A stretch of 64,000 bases of DNA from Pectobacterium wasabiae CFBP 3304. GTDB lineage: Bacteria; Pseudomonadota; Gammaproteobacteria; Enterobacterales; Enterobacteriaceae. A program made the position numbers and the translations under genes. The stretch spans positions 3,038,001-3,102,000 of the forward strand of contig NZ_CP015750.1 of the NCBI RefSeq assembly GCF_001742185.1, given 5' to 3'. Shown piece by piece: positions 16,080 through 25,862 of this stretch. The stretch's first letter is position 1. Every line of letters starts with the position of its first letter. The notes beneath the pieces were generated by a model. It saw only the letters and a program-made list of their open reading frames with translations, was not told the origin of the DNA and did no database searches.

Positions 16080-17444
16080 CTATGAGCAGATTTCGTAGCA
16101 GGGAATATAGGCACTGCCGGGCAGCTTCATGCGCTGTTGTGCGACAAAGCCCTGCAACAGGGTATCCATGCTTTTCATCATCTGCGGATCGCCATGAATT
16201 TTGTACGGCCCGCGTTGCTCAATCGCCTGAATACCGACTTCTTTAACATTCCCTGCCACAATGCCTGAGAAGGCCCGGCGCAGTGCAGCCGCAAGCTCTT
16301 CAGCCGGTTGATTCGGATGCAGGTTGAGATCGGCCATGTTCTCGTGGCTCGGTTCAAAAGGAAGTTGCAGATCCGGTGCAATGCGCAGTGACCAGTTAAA
16401 GCTGTAGGCGTCGCCAGTGTGACGGCGGCTCTCTTTCACCAGAGGCATCGCTTTCTTCATCTGACGGGCGACTTCTGCGGCGTCATTAATGATGATCGAG
16501 TAGTAGCGACGCGCCTGACGGCCCAAAGTGCCAACAATGAATTCATCCAGCACGTGGAAATAGTTGGCGCTTTCTTCTGGCCCGGTCAGGATTATTGGCA
16601 GCACCTGCTCGCTGTTTTCCGGGTTCATCATGATGCCCAGCAAATAGAGGAACTCTTCCGCTGTTCCAACGCCGCCGGGGAAAATAATGATGCCATGCCC
16701 GATACGGACAAACGCTTCCAGACGCTTTTCGATATCCGGCATGATGATCAGTTCATTGACCAGCGGGTTCGGCGGCTCGGCAGCAATGATGGACGGTTCG
16801 GTCATGCCGATGAAGCGCCCCTCTTTGTAACGCTGCTGTGCATGGCCGACGGCGGCCCCTTTCATTGGTGCTTCCATCGCGCCCGGGCCGCAGCCCGTGC
16901 AGATATTCAGTTCACGCAGGCCGAGTTGGCTACCCACCTTGCGCGCATACAGGTATTCGATTTCATTAATCGAGTGACCGCCCCAGCAAACCACCATGTT
17001 CGGCTCTTCGCCGACGTGGAGCGCCTTGGCATTACGCAGGATAGAAAACACCAGATTGGTGATGTGGGCGGAATTTTCCAGATTCAGGTTCTGATAGCGA
17101 CCTGCGCTGGCGATTTGGCCGTTAACGAACAGAATGTCGCGCAATACGGCGAACAGGTTAGCTTGCAAGGCTCGAATGATGTTGCCATCAACAAAGGCGT
17201 CTTCCGGCGGGTTTACCAGTTCCAGTTTGACGCCGCGTTCACGGCGCAGCACGTTGATATCAAAGTCTTCATAACGAGACAGTAGCTCTTTGCTGTTATC
17301 TGTCTGGCTACCGGAATTCAGTACGGCGAGGGAGCAGTTGCGAAATAAACGGTAGAGGTCGCTGCTGGCCGTGCTTTTCAGCATGTCGACTTCCAACTGC
17401 GATAACAAATCCATCGATCCCAATGGGCTGATATGTGTAATCAA
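16080..17444 (-). CDS. ppnN: Pyrimidine/purine-5'-nucleotide nucleosidase PpnN (YgdH)
   Basis: PpnN cleaves nucleoside monophosphates to base and ribose 5-phosphate and binds (p)ppGpp in Escherichia. The LOG-type Rossmann core is evident: [45 protein letters not shown] start the gene at a TTG, because AAGGAG lies six bases before it and the resulting protein (454 residues, first residues [11 protein letters not shown] after Met) matches the Escherichia length exactly. An in-frame ATG 36 codons upstream would add a cysteine- and arginine-rich tail that does not look native. Its leader contains a long-spaced inverted repeat. Confidence 0.94.
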   Translation of the reverse strand: MITHISPLGSMDLLSQLEVDMLKSTASSDLYRLFRNCSLAVLNSGSQTDNSKELLSRYEDFDINVLRRERGVKLELVNPPEDAFVDGNIIRALQANLFAVLRDILFVNGQIASAGRYQNLNLENSAHITNLVFSILRNAKALHVGEEPNMVVCWGGHSINEIEYLYARKVGSQLGLRELNICTGCGPGAMEAPMKGAAVGHAQQRYKEGRFIGMTEPSIIAAEPPNPLVNELIIMPDIEKRLEAFVRIGHGIIIFPGGVGTAEEFLYLLGIMMNPENSEQVLPIILTGPEESANYFHVLDEFIVGTLGRQARRYYSIIINDAAEVARQMKKAMPLVKESRRHTGDAYSFNWSLRIAPDLQLPFEPSHENMADLNLHPNQPAEELAAALRRAFSGIVAGNVKEVGIQAIEQRGPYKIHGDPQMMKSMDTLLQGFVAQQRMKLPGSAYIPCYEICS

Positions 17445-17762
17445 TTTTGCTCCTTGAAACGCAATATAATCGCGATGCCATGGTGGTTGCCGGGAGCACG
17501 ATCCGTTGTTGCACGCTCGACGTTTCAGCACCATGGCACGACTGTCATTCATTCAAGCCGCTATGCGAAACGCAGGTAAGTTAAATACCGCGAGCCTAAA
17601 TGAAACCTACTTGAGCACCGTTCAGACGTTATGGATCTTTTGTTGTCTGGCATACCACCTTAACGCGCTGTCATCATTTTTTCCAATGCTGACGGCAGTT
17701 CAACGCTTAACTTGCGTGACGTTACGCATTATTCCTCAAAGACATGCAACTTAATCGGTCGA
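17445..17762 (-). other. Intergenic region upstream of ppnN
   Basis: This 318-bp gap between queF and ppnN holds no credible gene. It should contain the ppnN promoter and leader. A perfect 9-bp inverted repeat, GCCATGGTG at 17477 and CACCATGGC at 17529, encloses 43 bases and could fold in the ppnN leader. Confidence 0.5.
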
Positions 17763-18611
17763 TTATTGGCGCGGCAGGCGTCCATTTGGCACGTTAGATA
17801 GGTAGTTACTGCGCCACGGGTTGATATCCAGCCCGCCGCGTCGAGTATAGCGCGCGTAGACGCTGAGTTTTTCCGGCTGATAGTAGCGCATGAGGTCATT
17901 AAAAATTCGTTCCACACACTGTTCATGAAATTCGTTATGATGGCGAAATGAAACAATGTAGCGCAGCAGTGCTTCACGATTAATGCGTTTGCCGCGATAG
18001 TGAATTTGTACTGAACCCCAATCGGGCTGGTGGGTGATCAGGCAGTTGGATTTCAGTAGGTGGCTGACCAGCGTTTCTTCAACGACAGGGGTATCCTGTT
18101 CGTTTGTCGCCAGATAGTCTGCGTTGAAGTCGTAACTGTCGATCTGAATGTCTTGATCGTCGATGCACTCACCAATGAACCCGGCTAACGGTTGGCCTTC
18201 AAGCTCGCTGAGTTTGAAAAGTGTGATGCTGACGTCCCCCTGTGCGCACTGTGCCAGATCCTTGGCTAACGTTGCGCGCACACCTTCCCAATCATCGAAT
18301 ATCGTCTGATTAAAGCTGTTCAGATACAGCTTAAAACTTTTTGATTCAATCAGATTCTGGCTTTCTGCATTAAGGTGCATTTCACCAACGGCCACCTGAG
18401 GGACGCCACGATGGTTCAGCCAGGAAAGTTCGTAGAGCGTCCAGATATCTACACCATGAAAGGGCAGGCTGTCAGGATAAATACCGAGTGGATCGCGGTT
18501 CAGGCTACGTGGCACGGGTTGCAGGAGTGCGGCATCATAGCGGTCGTGATAGGGTGTGGGTTTGCCCAGAGTTAGCCCGCTGAGGGCTTGGTGCTTGTCA
18601 TAAACGGACAT
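17763..18611 (-). CDS. queF: NADPH-dependent 7-cyano-7-deazaguanine reductase QueF
   Basis: A 282-residue bimodular QueF. The enzyme reduces preQ0 to preQ1 in queuosine synthesis. The N-terminal half carries the QueF motif [15 protein letters not shown] near residue 89, and the C-terminal half carries the catalytic Cys190 in [16 protein letters not shown], the same number as in Escherichia. C-terminal residues [13 protein letters not shown] are also typical. It is transcribed away from syd, with about 70 bases between the starts. Confidence 0.96.
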   Translation of the reverse strand: MSVYDKHQALSGLTLGKPTPYHDRYDAALLQPVPRSLNRDPLGIYPDSLPFHGVDIWTLYELSWLNHRGVPQVAVGEMHLNAESQNLIESKSFKLYLNSFNQTIFDDWEGVRATLAKDLAQCAQGDVSITLFKLSELEGQPLAGFIGECIDDQDIQIDSYDFNADYLATNEQDTPVVEETLVSHLLKSNCLITHQPDWGSVQIHYRGKRINREALLRYIVSFRHHNEFHEQCVERIFNDLMRYYQPEKLSVYARYTRRGGLDINPWRSNYLSNVPNGRLPRQ

Positions 18612-18681
18612 GCTGTTACCTTGATGTGATAAGCGTGATGGCGAATAGTTTAACCTGACTAAAAGAGTGATGAGAAAAATT

Positions 18682-19230
18682 ATGGAGCATGAAGTTGTTT
18701 CGGCGCTAGCGGCGTTTACCCAGCGTTATGTTGCCTGTTGGCAACAGGAAAAGGGGCATTTACCTGCCAGTGAAGCACTTTACGGCATCGCTTCCCCGTG
18801 TATTGTTGAAAATCATGAAGATGCCGTTTACTGGTTGCCGCAGCCTTTTGTTCCTTCCACCGCATTGAATGGGGTAGAACGTGCGCTGGAAATCAGCCTG
18901 CATCCTGATGTTCATGCTTTCTACACCACGCAGTATGCCGGAGATATGGCGGCGCAGTGTGGTTCGCTATCTTGCCAACTGTTGCAAGTGTGGAGCGAAG
19001 AGGATTTCATCCGTATGCAGGAGAACCTGATTGGCCATTTGTTAACGCAGAAACGGCTTAAGCTCACGCCGACGCTGTTTTTAGCAACGACCGATTCAGA
19101 GATGTCAATGGTGTCGCTGTGTAATGTTTCTGGAGAGGTTGTCTTGGAAGAGTTCGGCACGAAAAAGCGTCAAACCTTAGCCCCGACGCTAGCGGCGTTC
19201 CTTTCTGGCCTTAACCCGTTAGCAGTCTAA
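18682..19230 (+). CDS. syd: SecY-interacting protein Syd
   Basis: A protein of about 182 residues that binds SecY at the cytoplasmic face of the inner membrane and helps to monitor translocon assembly. Sequence matches the Syd family across its length: [52 protein letters not shown] and [16 protein letters not shown] use the ATG giving [12 protein letters not shown] because it aligns with the Escherichia N-terminus; an ATG five codons earlier is possible. Its downstream neighbour is the rsmB RNA, the same arrangement as syd-csrB in Escherichia. Confidence 0.93.
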   Translation: MEHEVVSALAAFTQRYVACWQQEKGHLPASEALYGIASPCIVENHEDAVYWLPQPFVPSTALNGVERALEISLHPDVHAFYTTQYAGDMAAQCGSLSCQLLQVWSEEDFIRMQENLIGHLLTQKRLKLTPTLFLATTDSEMSMVSLCNVSGEVVLEEFGTKKRQTLAPTLAAFLSGLNPLAV

Positions 19231-19257
19231 TGGTTAATCGAATTTCACTTTCTGCCT

Positions 19258-19275
19258 TGTAAGAGATCTCTTACA
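19258..19275. promoter_or_regulatory. GacA-binding site upstream of rsmB
   Basis: TGTAAG-AGATCT-CTTACA is an exact match to the known GacA/UvrY upstream activating sequence (TGTAAG, six bases, CTTACA), and the six-base spacer is itself palindromic, making an 18-bp perfect dyad. It is centred about 97 bases before the estimated rsmB start. Confidence 0.9.
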
Positions 19276-19516
19276 TTTGCTGTGAGAAATGTCTTATCTT
19301 TAATCTTGAAAATACGTTTCATTTTTATTTTTTCATTATTAATTAGCGAATTATAGTAAAAAGCAGCAGTGTTACTTAAGGGGAATTGAGAAACATTGTC
19401 ACTTACCCCTTGCCGAAAGCTGACAATTAATACATCTTATTACTTAAGTTAGTAACCGGTTACAGTGTGTGTAACGGTGACTGTTGGTAACAAAATACGG
19501 TTACTGCGCTCGGATT

Positions 19517-19608
19517 GTTTTAGGAAGAGACATTGTTTTAGGAAGAAACAGTAGTTTCAGGAAGAAACGCAACTTTCAGGAAGAAACACGATTTCAGGAT
19601 GAAATCAG
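19517..19608 (+). repeat. Degenerate tandem repeat of GGA-bearing units in rsmB
   Basis: Five units of 18-19 bp follow the pattern TTTYAGGAAGAAAC with short variable spacers; the fifth has GGATGAAA. Each unit offers one RsmA-binding GGA. Confidence 0.8.
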
Positions 19609-19817
19609 GGACACCTCCAGGAAGGAGATTGAGAGCCGATTAGGAAGGTCGGTGGGGCAGGAGCCTAAAGGGATTGAATCACGGAAGATACAGGATGGAA
19701 ACGTCAGGACGAAAGTGGGACGCCAGCAGGGATTGTGGGTCAGGATGACCAAAAAGGAAAAGTTTTCATGGATGAGCAGGGATGCAAATGTGTAGCGGGA
19801 TGGCTATAAAACGAACC

Positions 19818-19851
19818 GGGGGTACTGAGCAATCAGTACCCCCAATTTTTT
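19818..19851 (+). terminator. Rho-independent terminator of rsmB
   Basis: GGGGGTACTGA and TCAGTACCCCC form an 11-bp perfect stem with a GCAA tetraloop, followed by AA and six T residues. Confidence 0.95.
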
Positions 19852-19976
19852 GCCTATGATGGCCTGGTGCGGGGATTATCACCGATAGCGTGTGGCTAAA
19901 ATGTGGCGATTGGGCCTGGTTGATATCAATGCTATGCTTGCCGCCATTATTGTTGGCTTCAAGGGCGAGATACCGC

Positions 19977-20327
19977 ATGAGTAGAGAGAACCAGGTTCGT
20001 CAGTCATTATTCGACATTGAGCGCGCATTGAGAGAAAGTCCTTTCTGGCAGGTCGTCCCACCGGAAGATGAGGCGTTTAACAGCACTGAACCCTTCAGCC
20101 TTGATACCATGCGACCAGAAGAATGGTTGCAGTGGGTCTTTTTACCTCGCATGCACGCTTTGTTGGACAGCGATTTAGCGCTGCCTGCCGAGCTGGCTCT
20201 GCTCCCCTATTTTGAAGACGCGTTGGAAGGTACACCGGAACAGACCGCGGCGGTTTTTTTGCGTCTCAAGCAGCTCGATGAGCTATTCAACCCCGATGTA
20301 CAGGATGGTGCAGCACACGATGCTTGA
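19977..20327 (+). CDS. yqcC: YqcC family protein
   Basis: A small acidic protein of 116 residues, mostly helical, with the family core RPEEWLQWVFLPRMHALL near residue 46 and LPYFEDALEG. Its function is unknown. I place the start at the ATG giving MSRENQVRQSLFDIE, preceded by AAGGGCGAG; an earlier ATG in the same frame would add 29 residues rich in Trp, Cys and Leu and is unlikely. The stop overlaps the truC start, so the pair is translationally coupled, as in Escherichia (yqcC-truC-yqcA). Confidence 0.9.
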   Translation: MSRENQVRQSLFDIERALRESPFWQVVPPEDEAFNSTEPFSLDTMRPEEWLQWVFLPRMHALLDSDLALPAELALLPYFEDALEGTPEQTAAVFLRLKQLDELFNPDVQDGAAHDA

Positions 20328-21105
20328 GATTATTTATCAGGACGAACATCTGGTTGCCGTTAATAAACCGAGTGGCTGGCTGGTGCATCGTAGTTGGTTG
20401 GATCGCAAAGAGAAGGTCGTGGTGATGCAGACCGTGCGCGATCAAATTGGTCAGCATGTGTATACCGTTCATCGCCTCGACAGGCCGACATCCGGCGTGT
20501 TGCTACTCGCGCTGTCCAGCGAAGTGGCGCGTGCGCTATCCCAGCAGTTTGAATCGCACCAGATGCAGAAAATGTATCATGCCGTTGTGCGCGGCTATGT
20601 GCTGGATGATGGCGTGATTGACTACGCGCTCACCGAAGAGTTGGACAAGATTGCCGATAAGTTTGCCAATCCTGATAAAGCGCCGCAGCCTGCCGTCACG
20701 CATTATCGTTCTTTAGTGCAAGCGGAGATGCCGGTTGCCATCGGCCGCTACCCTACGGCGCGCTACAGTTTGATGGAGCTGAAGCCGCAGACCGGGCGTA
20801 AACATCAGCTACGCCGTCATATGTCACATCTTCACCATCCAATTATCGGCGATACCGCGCACGGTGACCTGCGGCACAATCGTGGCATGGAGACGCACTT
20901 CTCCTGCGGCAGGCTCATGCTGCATGCCAGCGAGTTACAGTTGAATCATCCCGTGAGCGGGCAACCATTGACGTTGCAGGCTCGCTGGGATGCACCGTGG
21001 CAGGGGGTGATGAGGCAGTTTGGCTGGCAAGGGATTCTCCCTGAGTTTGAAGGGGTTGAGTTTCTTGCAGAGTCAGGTCAGGATAGCGGGCATCTCGTCG
21101 AGTAA
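20320..21105 (+). CDS. truC: tRNA pseudouridine(65) synthase TruC
   Basis: A 261-residue RluA-family pseudouridine synthase that isomerises U65 in tRNA(Ile) and tRNA(Asp). The catalytic aspartate is in the motif VHRLDRPTSGVLLLAL near residue 54, and the later motifs LMELKPQTGRKHQLRRHM and GDTAHGD are intact. The start ATG lies inside the end of yqcC. An upstream ATG in this frame would add 36 residues read from yqcC sequence and is rejected. Length matches the Escherichia enzyme (260). Confidence 0.94.
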   Translation: MLEIIYQDEHLVAVNKPSGWLVHRSWLDRKEKVVVMQTVRDQIGQHVYTVHRLDRPTSGVLLLALSSEVARALSQQFESHQMQKMYHAVVRGYVLDDGVIDYALTEELDKIADKFANPDKAPQPAVTHYRSLVQAEMPVAIGRYPTARYSLMELKPQTGRKHQLRRHMSHLHHPIIGDTAHGDLRHNRGMETHFSCGRLMLHASELQLNHPVSGQPLTLQARWDAPWQGVMRQFGWQGILPEFEGVEFLAESGQDSGHLVE

Positions 21106-21183
21106 TACCTGTCGTATCACTGCTGTATTACTTTTGTATTACTTTTATATCAAACATTTCGAATTAAAAAGGGAGTCAGAAGC

Positions 21184-21639
21184 ATGGCGCAGATTGGTAT
21201 TTTTGTTGGTACGGTCTACGGAAATGCATTGCTGGTGGCCGAAGAAGCGGAAAATATTCTTAAAGATCGTGGCCACGAGGTGAAGGTCTTTGAGGATGCG
21301 ACGCTGGGATCTTGGCTGGACTACCGTGAACATGCCGTTTTAGTCGTCACGTCAACGACAGGACAGGGCCAACTACCTGATTCTATTGTGCCGCTTTACG
21401 CCGCTCTGCGGGAGAAAGGCGGCTATCAGCCCACGTTGCGCTATGGCGTCATTGCGTTGGGCGACAGCAGCTACCCGAATTTCTGTGCGGGCGGCCATCT
21501 TTTCGATGCGTTATTGCAGGAAATAGGCGCTACGCGTCTGGGTAACGTTTTGGATATTGATGCCGTCGAACATCCTGAACCTGAAGTCATCTCATGCCCG
21601 TGGGTTGAAGAATGGGCTGATTTGGTTGATGCACAGTGA
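21184..21639 (+). CDS. yqcA: Flavodoxin YqcA
   Basis: A 151-residue flavodoxin. The FMN phosphate loop is seen at the N-terminus as [17 protein letters not shown] (T/S-x-T-G-type loop in the MioC/YqcA form), the 50s loop as [12 protein letters not shown], and the 90s loop as [13 protein letters not shown]. Single-domain flavodoxins of this type carry electrons for radical or reductive enzymes, partner unknown. It follows truC by about 80 bases, as in Escherichia, and is followed by a strong terminator. Confidence 0.92.
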   Translation: MAQIGIFVGTVYGNALLVAEEAENILKDRGHEVKVFEDATLGSWLDYREHAVLVVTSTTGQGQLPDSIVPLYAALREKGGYQPTLRYGVIALGDSSYPNFCAGGHLFDALLQEIGATRLGNVLDIDAVEHPEPEVISCPWVEEWADLVDAQ

Positions 21640-21658
21640 TAGCGTGCTGAGATAAGAA

Positions 21659-21680
21659 ACGGGAGCTAGGCTCCCGTTTT
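21659..21680 (+). terminator. Rho-independent terminator after yqcA
   Basis: ACGGGAGC-TAG-GCTCCCGT is an 8-bp stem with a three-base loop, followed by a short T run. Confidence 0.9.
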
Positions 21681-21739
21681 CGTTGCTGACTATCATCGCT
21701 ATGTGTTGTAGCGACGGTAGCGTTTAGAGACGATCTTGT

Positions 21740-22129
21740 TTAGCGGCTTTTGGTCAATTTCTCTAAATCGGCTTCGATTTCGCTAATTTTGTGTGAAACG
21801 ACGCTTTCCAGATGACGTAGATCGCCGAGAATTTTGCGTTTCAGATCGACTTCAACCTGCTCCTGCTGACAAATCTTGTCTAGTTCATCAATCACATAAC
21901 GCAGATTTGGGCTGATCTCGTTGATCTCTTTATAGCCCTGTCCGCTATTGTCGGCCACGATGGTCTTGCGCTGGCGTGGATATTTGAACTTCACGCTTTT
22001 AGCAAAAAACTCGCCCTTATCCTTACGGAAATAGATCTTCAGGATGTCGTTATTGGCTTCCTGACGCAGGCTATAGCGATCGATATCATCGGGATTGGTA
22101 ATGCCCAGGCTTTTTAGATTGTCATACAT
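21740..22129 (-). CDS. yaeH: UPF0325/DUF3461 family protein YaeH
   Basis: A 129-residue soluble protein with the family start [20 protein letters not shown] and a charged helical C-terminal half ([20 protein letters not shown]). No function is established for the family. It lies downstream of dapD in the same direction, with the dapD terminator between them, as in Escherichia (yaeH near dapD and glnD). Confidence 0.92.
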   Translation of the reverse strand: MYDNLKSLGITNPDDIDRYSLRQEANNDILKIYFRKDKGEFFAKSVKFKYPRQRKTIVADNSGQGYKEINEISPNLRYVIDELDKICQQEQVEVDLKRKILGDLRHLESVVSHKISEIEADLEKLTKSR

Positions 22130-22146
22130 AGCGTCACCTTCTCGGT

Positions 22147-22178
22147 AAAAAAACGGCGGGTGATTAACCCGCCGTTTT
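22147..22178 (-). terminator. Rho-independent terminator of dapD
   Basis: On the minus strand ACGGCGGGT and ACCCGCCGT form a 9-bp stem with a five-base loop and are followed by a run of T residues. It starts a few bases after the dapD stop. Confidence 0.92.
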
Positions 22179-22182
22179 CAGT

Positions 22183-23010
22183 TTAGTCGATAGAGCGTAA
22201 TAACTCATTGATGCCTACTTTACCGCGGGTTTTGGCATCCACTTTCTTCACGATGATGGCACAGTACATGCTGTGGCTACCATCTTTGGACGGCAGGTTG
22301 CCGGAAACCACAACGGAACCCGCTGGCACACGGCCATAGTGAATTTCACCGGTTTCACGATCGTAAATACGGGTGCTTTGGCTGATGAATACGCCCATGG
22401 AGATAACCGAACCTTCCTCAACGACAACGCCTTCTACCACTTCAGAACGCGCACCGATGAAGCAGTTGTCTTCAATGATGGTTGGGTTAGCCTGTAACGG
22501 TTCCAAAACGCCACCGATACCGACGCCGCCGGACAGGTGAACATTTTTACCGATTTGGGCGCAGGAACCAACGGTTACCCACGTATCTACCATCGTGCCT
22601 TCGTCGACATAAGCACCGATGTTGACGTAAGACGGCATCAGCACGGTATTACGCGCGATATAGGCACCGCGACGCACACTGGCTGGCGGTGCAACGCGCA
22701 CGCCTTCACGTTGGAAACGCGCTTCATCATAGTCAGCGAATTTCATTGGCACTTTGTCGAAAAAGCGTGTTTCTCCGCCTTCGATAAGGTGGTTATCGTT
22801 GATACGGAAAGAGAGCAGCACGGCTTTCTTCAGCCACTGATGGGTAACCCACTGGCCGTCGATTTTTTCTGCAACGCGCAGGGCGCCGCTATCTAACAGG
22901 CTGATGGCCTGATTAACAGCTTCACGCGTGACGGTGTCTGCGTTTGCCGGAGTGATTTCTGCGCGGCGCTCGAAAGCCGTTTCAATGATGTTCTGTAATT
23001 GTTGGTGCAT
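22183..23010 (-). CDS. dapD: Tetrahydrodipicolinate N-succinyltransferase DapD
   Basis: A 275-residue enzyme that transfers succinyl from succinyl-CoA to tetrahydrodipicolinate, on the way to meso-diaminopimelate and lysine. The C-terminal half is a left-handed beta-helix of hexapeptide repeats ([38 protein letters not shown]), and [14 protein letters not shown] marks the start of that domain. Sequence and length match the Escherichia enzyme closely. It lies between glnD and yaeH. Confidence 0.97.
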   Translation of the reverse strand: MHQQLQNIIETAFERRAEITPANADTVTREAVNQAISLLDSGALRVAEKIDGQWVTHQWLKKAVLLSFRINDNHLIEGGETRFFDKVPMKFADYDEARFQREGVRVAPPASVRRGAYIARNTVLMPSYVNIGAYVDEGTMVDTWVTVGSCAQIGKNVHLSGGVGIGGVLEPLQANPTIIEDNCFIGARSEVVEGVVVEEGSVISMGVFISQSTRIYDRETGEIHYGRVPAGSVVVSGNLPSKDGSHSMYCAIIVKKVDAKTRGKVGINELLRSID

Positions 23011-23038
23011 CCTGATTTCTCTTTCCTGATTGTAAAAA

Positions 23039-25750
23039 TTAACTCAATGGTACTTTATCGTTTGGGTTAAGGGCTTCTGTCAACCGTTCTTGCAATTTAA
23101 GGCGCAAATCCGGCTTCAATGCTCGCCTGTCGCTGTCGGCCAGGATGAAAAGATCTTCCACCCGTTCGCCGATCGTCGAAATACGTGCACCATGCAGCGA
23201 CAGATTGAGATCGGCAAAAATCTCGCCGATTCGTGCCAATAGCCCCGGTTGGTCAAGTGCGCTGAGCTCCATGTAGCTGCGTCTGTCCGTATGCGTTGGC
23301 AGGAAGTTAACTTCGGTTGGCACGCTGAAGTGGCGTAGTTTAGGCGACGGCCTACGCACTCGCGGATGTTGGTAGTGTCGGTGGGTCAGCGACTGTTCCA
23401 ACGCCTGGCGTATCATCTCATGCCGATCTTGCGCCAGCGGGCTACCATCCGGCTCCAGCACGATGAATGTATCCATCGCCATTCCGTCACGGCTGGTAAA
23501 AATCTGCGCGTCGTGCACGCTAAGATTGCGCCTATCCAGTTCACCGGCGACCGCCGCGAAAAGATAAGGTCTATCCGGGCTCCAGATAAAAATCTCGGTG
23601 CCGCCGCGGCTGGCCTGATGGCTGATCAGCACTAACGGTTTGTTGGTATCATGCTCCAGCAGATGGCGCGCATGCCAGGCAAGCTGATTTGGCGAATGGC
23701 GCAGGAAATAATCCGCCCGACAACGGCTCCAGATGTGGTGCAATGCCTCTTCGTCAATGTTATCCATGCGCAGCAGCGCCAGCGCCTGCAAGCGGTGATG
23801 CCGGACGCGTTCACGTAAATCCGGCGTATTTTGCATGCCACGGCGCAGTTGTTTTTCGGTGGCGAAATAGAGTTCACGCAACAGGCTCTGCTTCCAACTG
23901 TTCCACAGCGTTTCATTGGTGGCGCAGATGTCCGCAACCGTCAGGCTCACCAGATAGCGTAAGCGAGTTTCGCTCTGTACTTCGGTAGCAAATTGCTGAA
24001 TAACCGTGGGATCTTGAATATCGCGGCGCTGTGCGGTGACGGACATCAGCAAGTGGCAACGCACTAGCCAGGAAACCAACTGGGCTTCACGCGAGTTCAG
24101 CCCGTGCAGCGCGGCAAATTCCAGCACGTCCTGCGCGCCCAGCTCAGAGTGATCGCCCCCACGGCCTTTGGCGATATCGTGGAACAGCGCGGCCAGCAGC
24201 AATAATTCGGGCTGGGGCAGGCGAGGGTAGAGTTCTACGCACAGCGGATGTTGTGGTCGCGTATCCTCGTCGGAGAAGCTTTCGAGCTTGAGCAGAACGC
24301 GGATCGTGTGTTCATCCACCGTATAGGCGTGAAACAGATCGAACTGCATCTGACCGACAATGTTCCCCCACAGCGGCATATACGCCCACAGCACGCTATG
24401 GCGGTGCATCGGCAGCAGTGCGCGGCTTACCGCATGTGGATGGCGCAGAATATTCATGAACAACTGACGCGCTTCTGGGATGGTACAGAGCGGGCTGGCA
24501 AGATGACGACGTGCATGACGCAACTGGCGTAACGTGGTGGAATAAATGCCGCTGATGTCGCGGTTGCGCACCATCAGGTAGAACATACGCATGATGGCTT
24601 CCGGCTTTTTGATAAACAAGTTTTCATCACGCAGGTCGACCAGGTTGCCGCGTAGCTGGAATTCATCGTCAATCGGGCGGGGCTTTTCACTCGTATCCAG
24701 CGCCAGAATCGCTTCGTCAAAGAGCTGTAACAGCATGTGGTTCAACTCGCTGACGCGACGCGTCATGCGGTAGAAATCCTTCATCATGCGCTCGACTGGC
24801 GTGTTGCCTTCCCCCTGATACTGCAACAGTTGCGCGACGTTAAGCTGCCTGTCGAACAGCAGTCGGTTGTCGTAACGCGGCAGGATGAGGTGCAGGGCGA
24901 AGCGGATGCGCCACAAAAAGCTTTGGCATTCATTAAGCTCTTTACGCTCGGCCTCGGTCAGAAAGCCGAAACCGACCATTTCGTTGAGCGATGTCGCGCC
25001 GAAGTGGCGTCTTGCTACCCACAGCAGCGTGTGAATATCGCGTAGCCCACCCGGACTGCTTTTGATATCGGGTTCCAGGTTGTAGCTGGTGCTGTGATAG
25101 CGTTGATGGCGTTCCTGCTGTTCGACAATTTTTGCCGGGAAAAACGTGGATGATGGCCAAAATTCATCACTGAATACGTGTTTTTGCAGCGTGAGAAACA
25201 GGGCAACGTCGCCGCATATCATGCGGGATTCAATCAGGTTGGTCGCGACGGAGATATCCGCACGCCCCTCTTGCAAGCACTCTTCCAATGTTCTGACGCT
25301 ATGGCCGACTTCCAGCTTTAAATCCCACAGTAGGGTAATGAATTGGCCGACGCGCTGGGAATGCTCCTCGCTAAGTTCTGTCTGGCTCAATACCAGCACA
25401 TCGATATCGGAAAGCGGGTGCAGTTCGCCGCGACCATATCCACCGACGGCAACGAGTGCGGTTTGAGCAATATTTTCAAAACCGTGGAAGTACCACAGCC
25501 GCTGCAACAGGCGATCGATGAATAACGTTCTGGCATCAATCAGCTTTTCCGCGCTGACGCCGGAACGAAATTCCGAACCGAGCCAGAGTTGGAATAGCTC
25601 CAACTGCTGTTTCAACGCCTGACAGTTCAACATGTCATCTGCGTAGGTCAGCGGTGAAGCGGGAGGCTGTGCGGCAATGGCATCTACAGGGCTGCCGGGT
25701 GAGGATGCGTCAGGTGGCGTATTGTCTGGCGAAAAGCGGTTATCTGTCAT
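23039..25750 (-). CDS. glnD: Bifunctional uridylyltransferase/uridylyl-removing enzyme GlnD
   Basis: A 903-residue nitrogen sensor that uridylylates PII when glutamine is low and removes UMP when it is high. Domains in order: nucleotidyltransferase with [20 protein letters not shown] near residue 97, a helical region, an HD domain ([21 protein letters not shown]) for UMP removal, and two C-terminal ACT domains ([20 protein letters not shown] and [20 protein letters not shown]) that bind glutamine. I start at the ATG giving MTDNRFSPD; an earlier ATG would extend it by 26 residues back into the map-glnD gap. It lies downstream of map, as in Escherichia. Confidence 0.96.
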   Translation of the reverse strand: MTDNRFSPDNTPPDASSPGSPVDAIAAQPPASPLTYADDMLNCQALKQQLELFQLWLGSEFRSGVSAEKLIDARTLFIDRLLQRLWYFHGFENIAQTALVAVGGYGRGELHPLSDIDVLVLSQTELSEEHSQRVGQFITLLWDLKLEVGHSVRTLEECLQEGRADISVATNLIESRMICGDVALFLTLQKHVFSDEFWPSSTFFPAKIVEQQERHQRYHSTSYNLEPDIKSSPGGLRDIHTLLWVARRHFGATSLNEMVGFGFLTEAERKELNECQSFLWRIRFALHLILPRYDNRLLFDRQLNVAQLLQYQGEGNTPVERMMKDFYRMTRRVSELNHMLLQLFDEAILALDTSEKPRPIDDEFQLRGNLVDLRDENLFIKKPEAIMRMFYLMVRNRDISGIYSTTLRQLRHARRHLASPLCTIPEARQLFMNILRHPHAVSRALLPMHRHSVLWAYMPLWGNIVGQMQFDLFHAYTVDEHTIRVLLKLESFSDEDTRPQHPLCVELYPRLPQPELLLLAALFHDIAKGRGGDHSELGAQDVLEFAALHGLNSREAQLVSWLVRCHLLMSVTAQRRDIQDPTVIQQFATEVQSETRLRYLVSLTVADICATNETLWNSWKQSLLRELYFATEKQLRRGMQNTPDLRERVRHHRLQALALLRMDNIDEEALHHIWSRCRADYFLRHSPNQLAWHARHLLEHDTNKPLVLISHQASRGGTEIFIWSPDRPYLFAAVAGELDRRNLSVHDAQIFTSRDGMAMDTFIVLEPDGSPLAQDRHEMIRQALEQSLTHRHYQHPRVRRPSPKLRHFSVPTEVNFLPTHTDRRSYMELSALDQPGLLARIGEIFADLNLSLHGARISTIGERVEDLFILADSDRRALKPDLRLKLQERLTEALNPNDKVPLS

Positions 25751-25833
25751 TGCGCAGCCCATAAAAAAACGCAGAGCGCGTTTTTCAACGTCGCTTGCGA
25801 CGGCCTGAAGGGGGCGTGCTTTCTGCACACCAT

Positions 25834-25856
25834 AAAAAAGCCGGCATCTGCCGGCT
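25834..25856 (-). terminator. Rho-independent terminator of map
   Basis: AGCCGGCA and TGCCGGCT form an 8-bp stem with a two-base loop, followed on the minus strand by six T residues, a few bases after the map stop. Confidence 0.92.
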
Positions 25857-25862
25857 TAGTGT

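Larger units (their letters stand above)
19364..19851 (+). ncRNA. rsmB: RsmB regulatory RNA (CsrB type, formerly AepH)
   Basis: The region contains about 23 GGA motifs on the plus strand, many as AGGA or CAGGA in small hairpins, and ends in a strong terminator. Such RNAs sequester RsmA (CsrA) and so release translation of exoenzyme and quorum-sensing mRNAs in Pectobacterium. The location between syd and yqcC is the csrB locus of Escherichia, and the length (about 480 nt) agrees with published RsmB. The 5' end is estimated from a TATAGT -10 element at 19352; it could be off by tens of bases. A GacA box lies upstream. The first GGA motifs form a tandem repeat with 18-19 bp period. Confidence 0.9.

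Noticed and set aside
16419..17285. 288-codon frame antisense to ppnN
   Set aside because: The sense strand encodes a full-length PpnN; the antisense product has no known motif.
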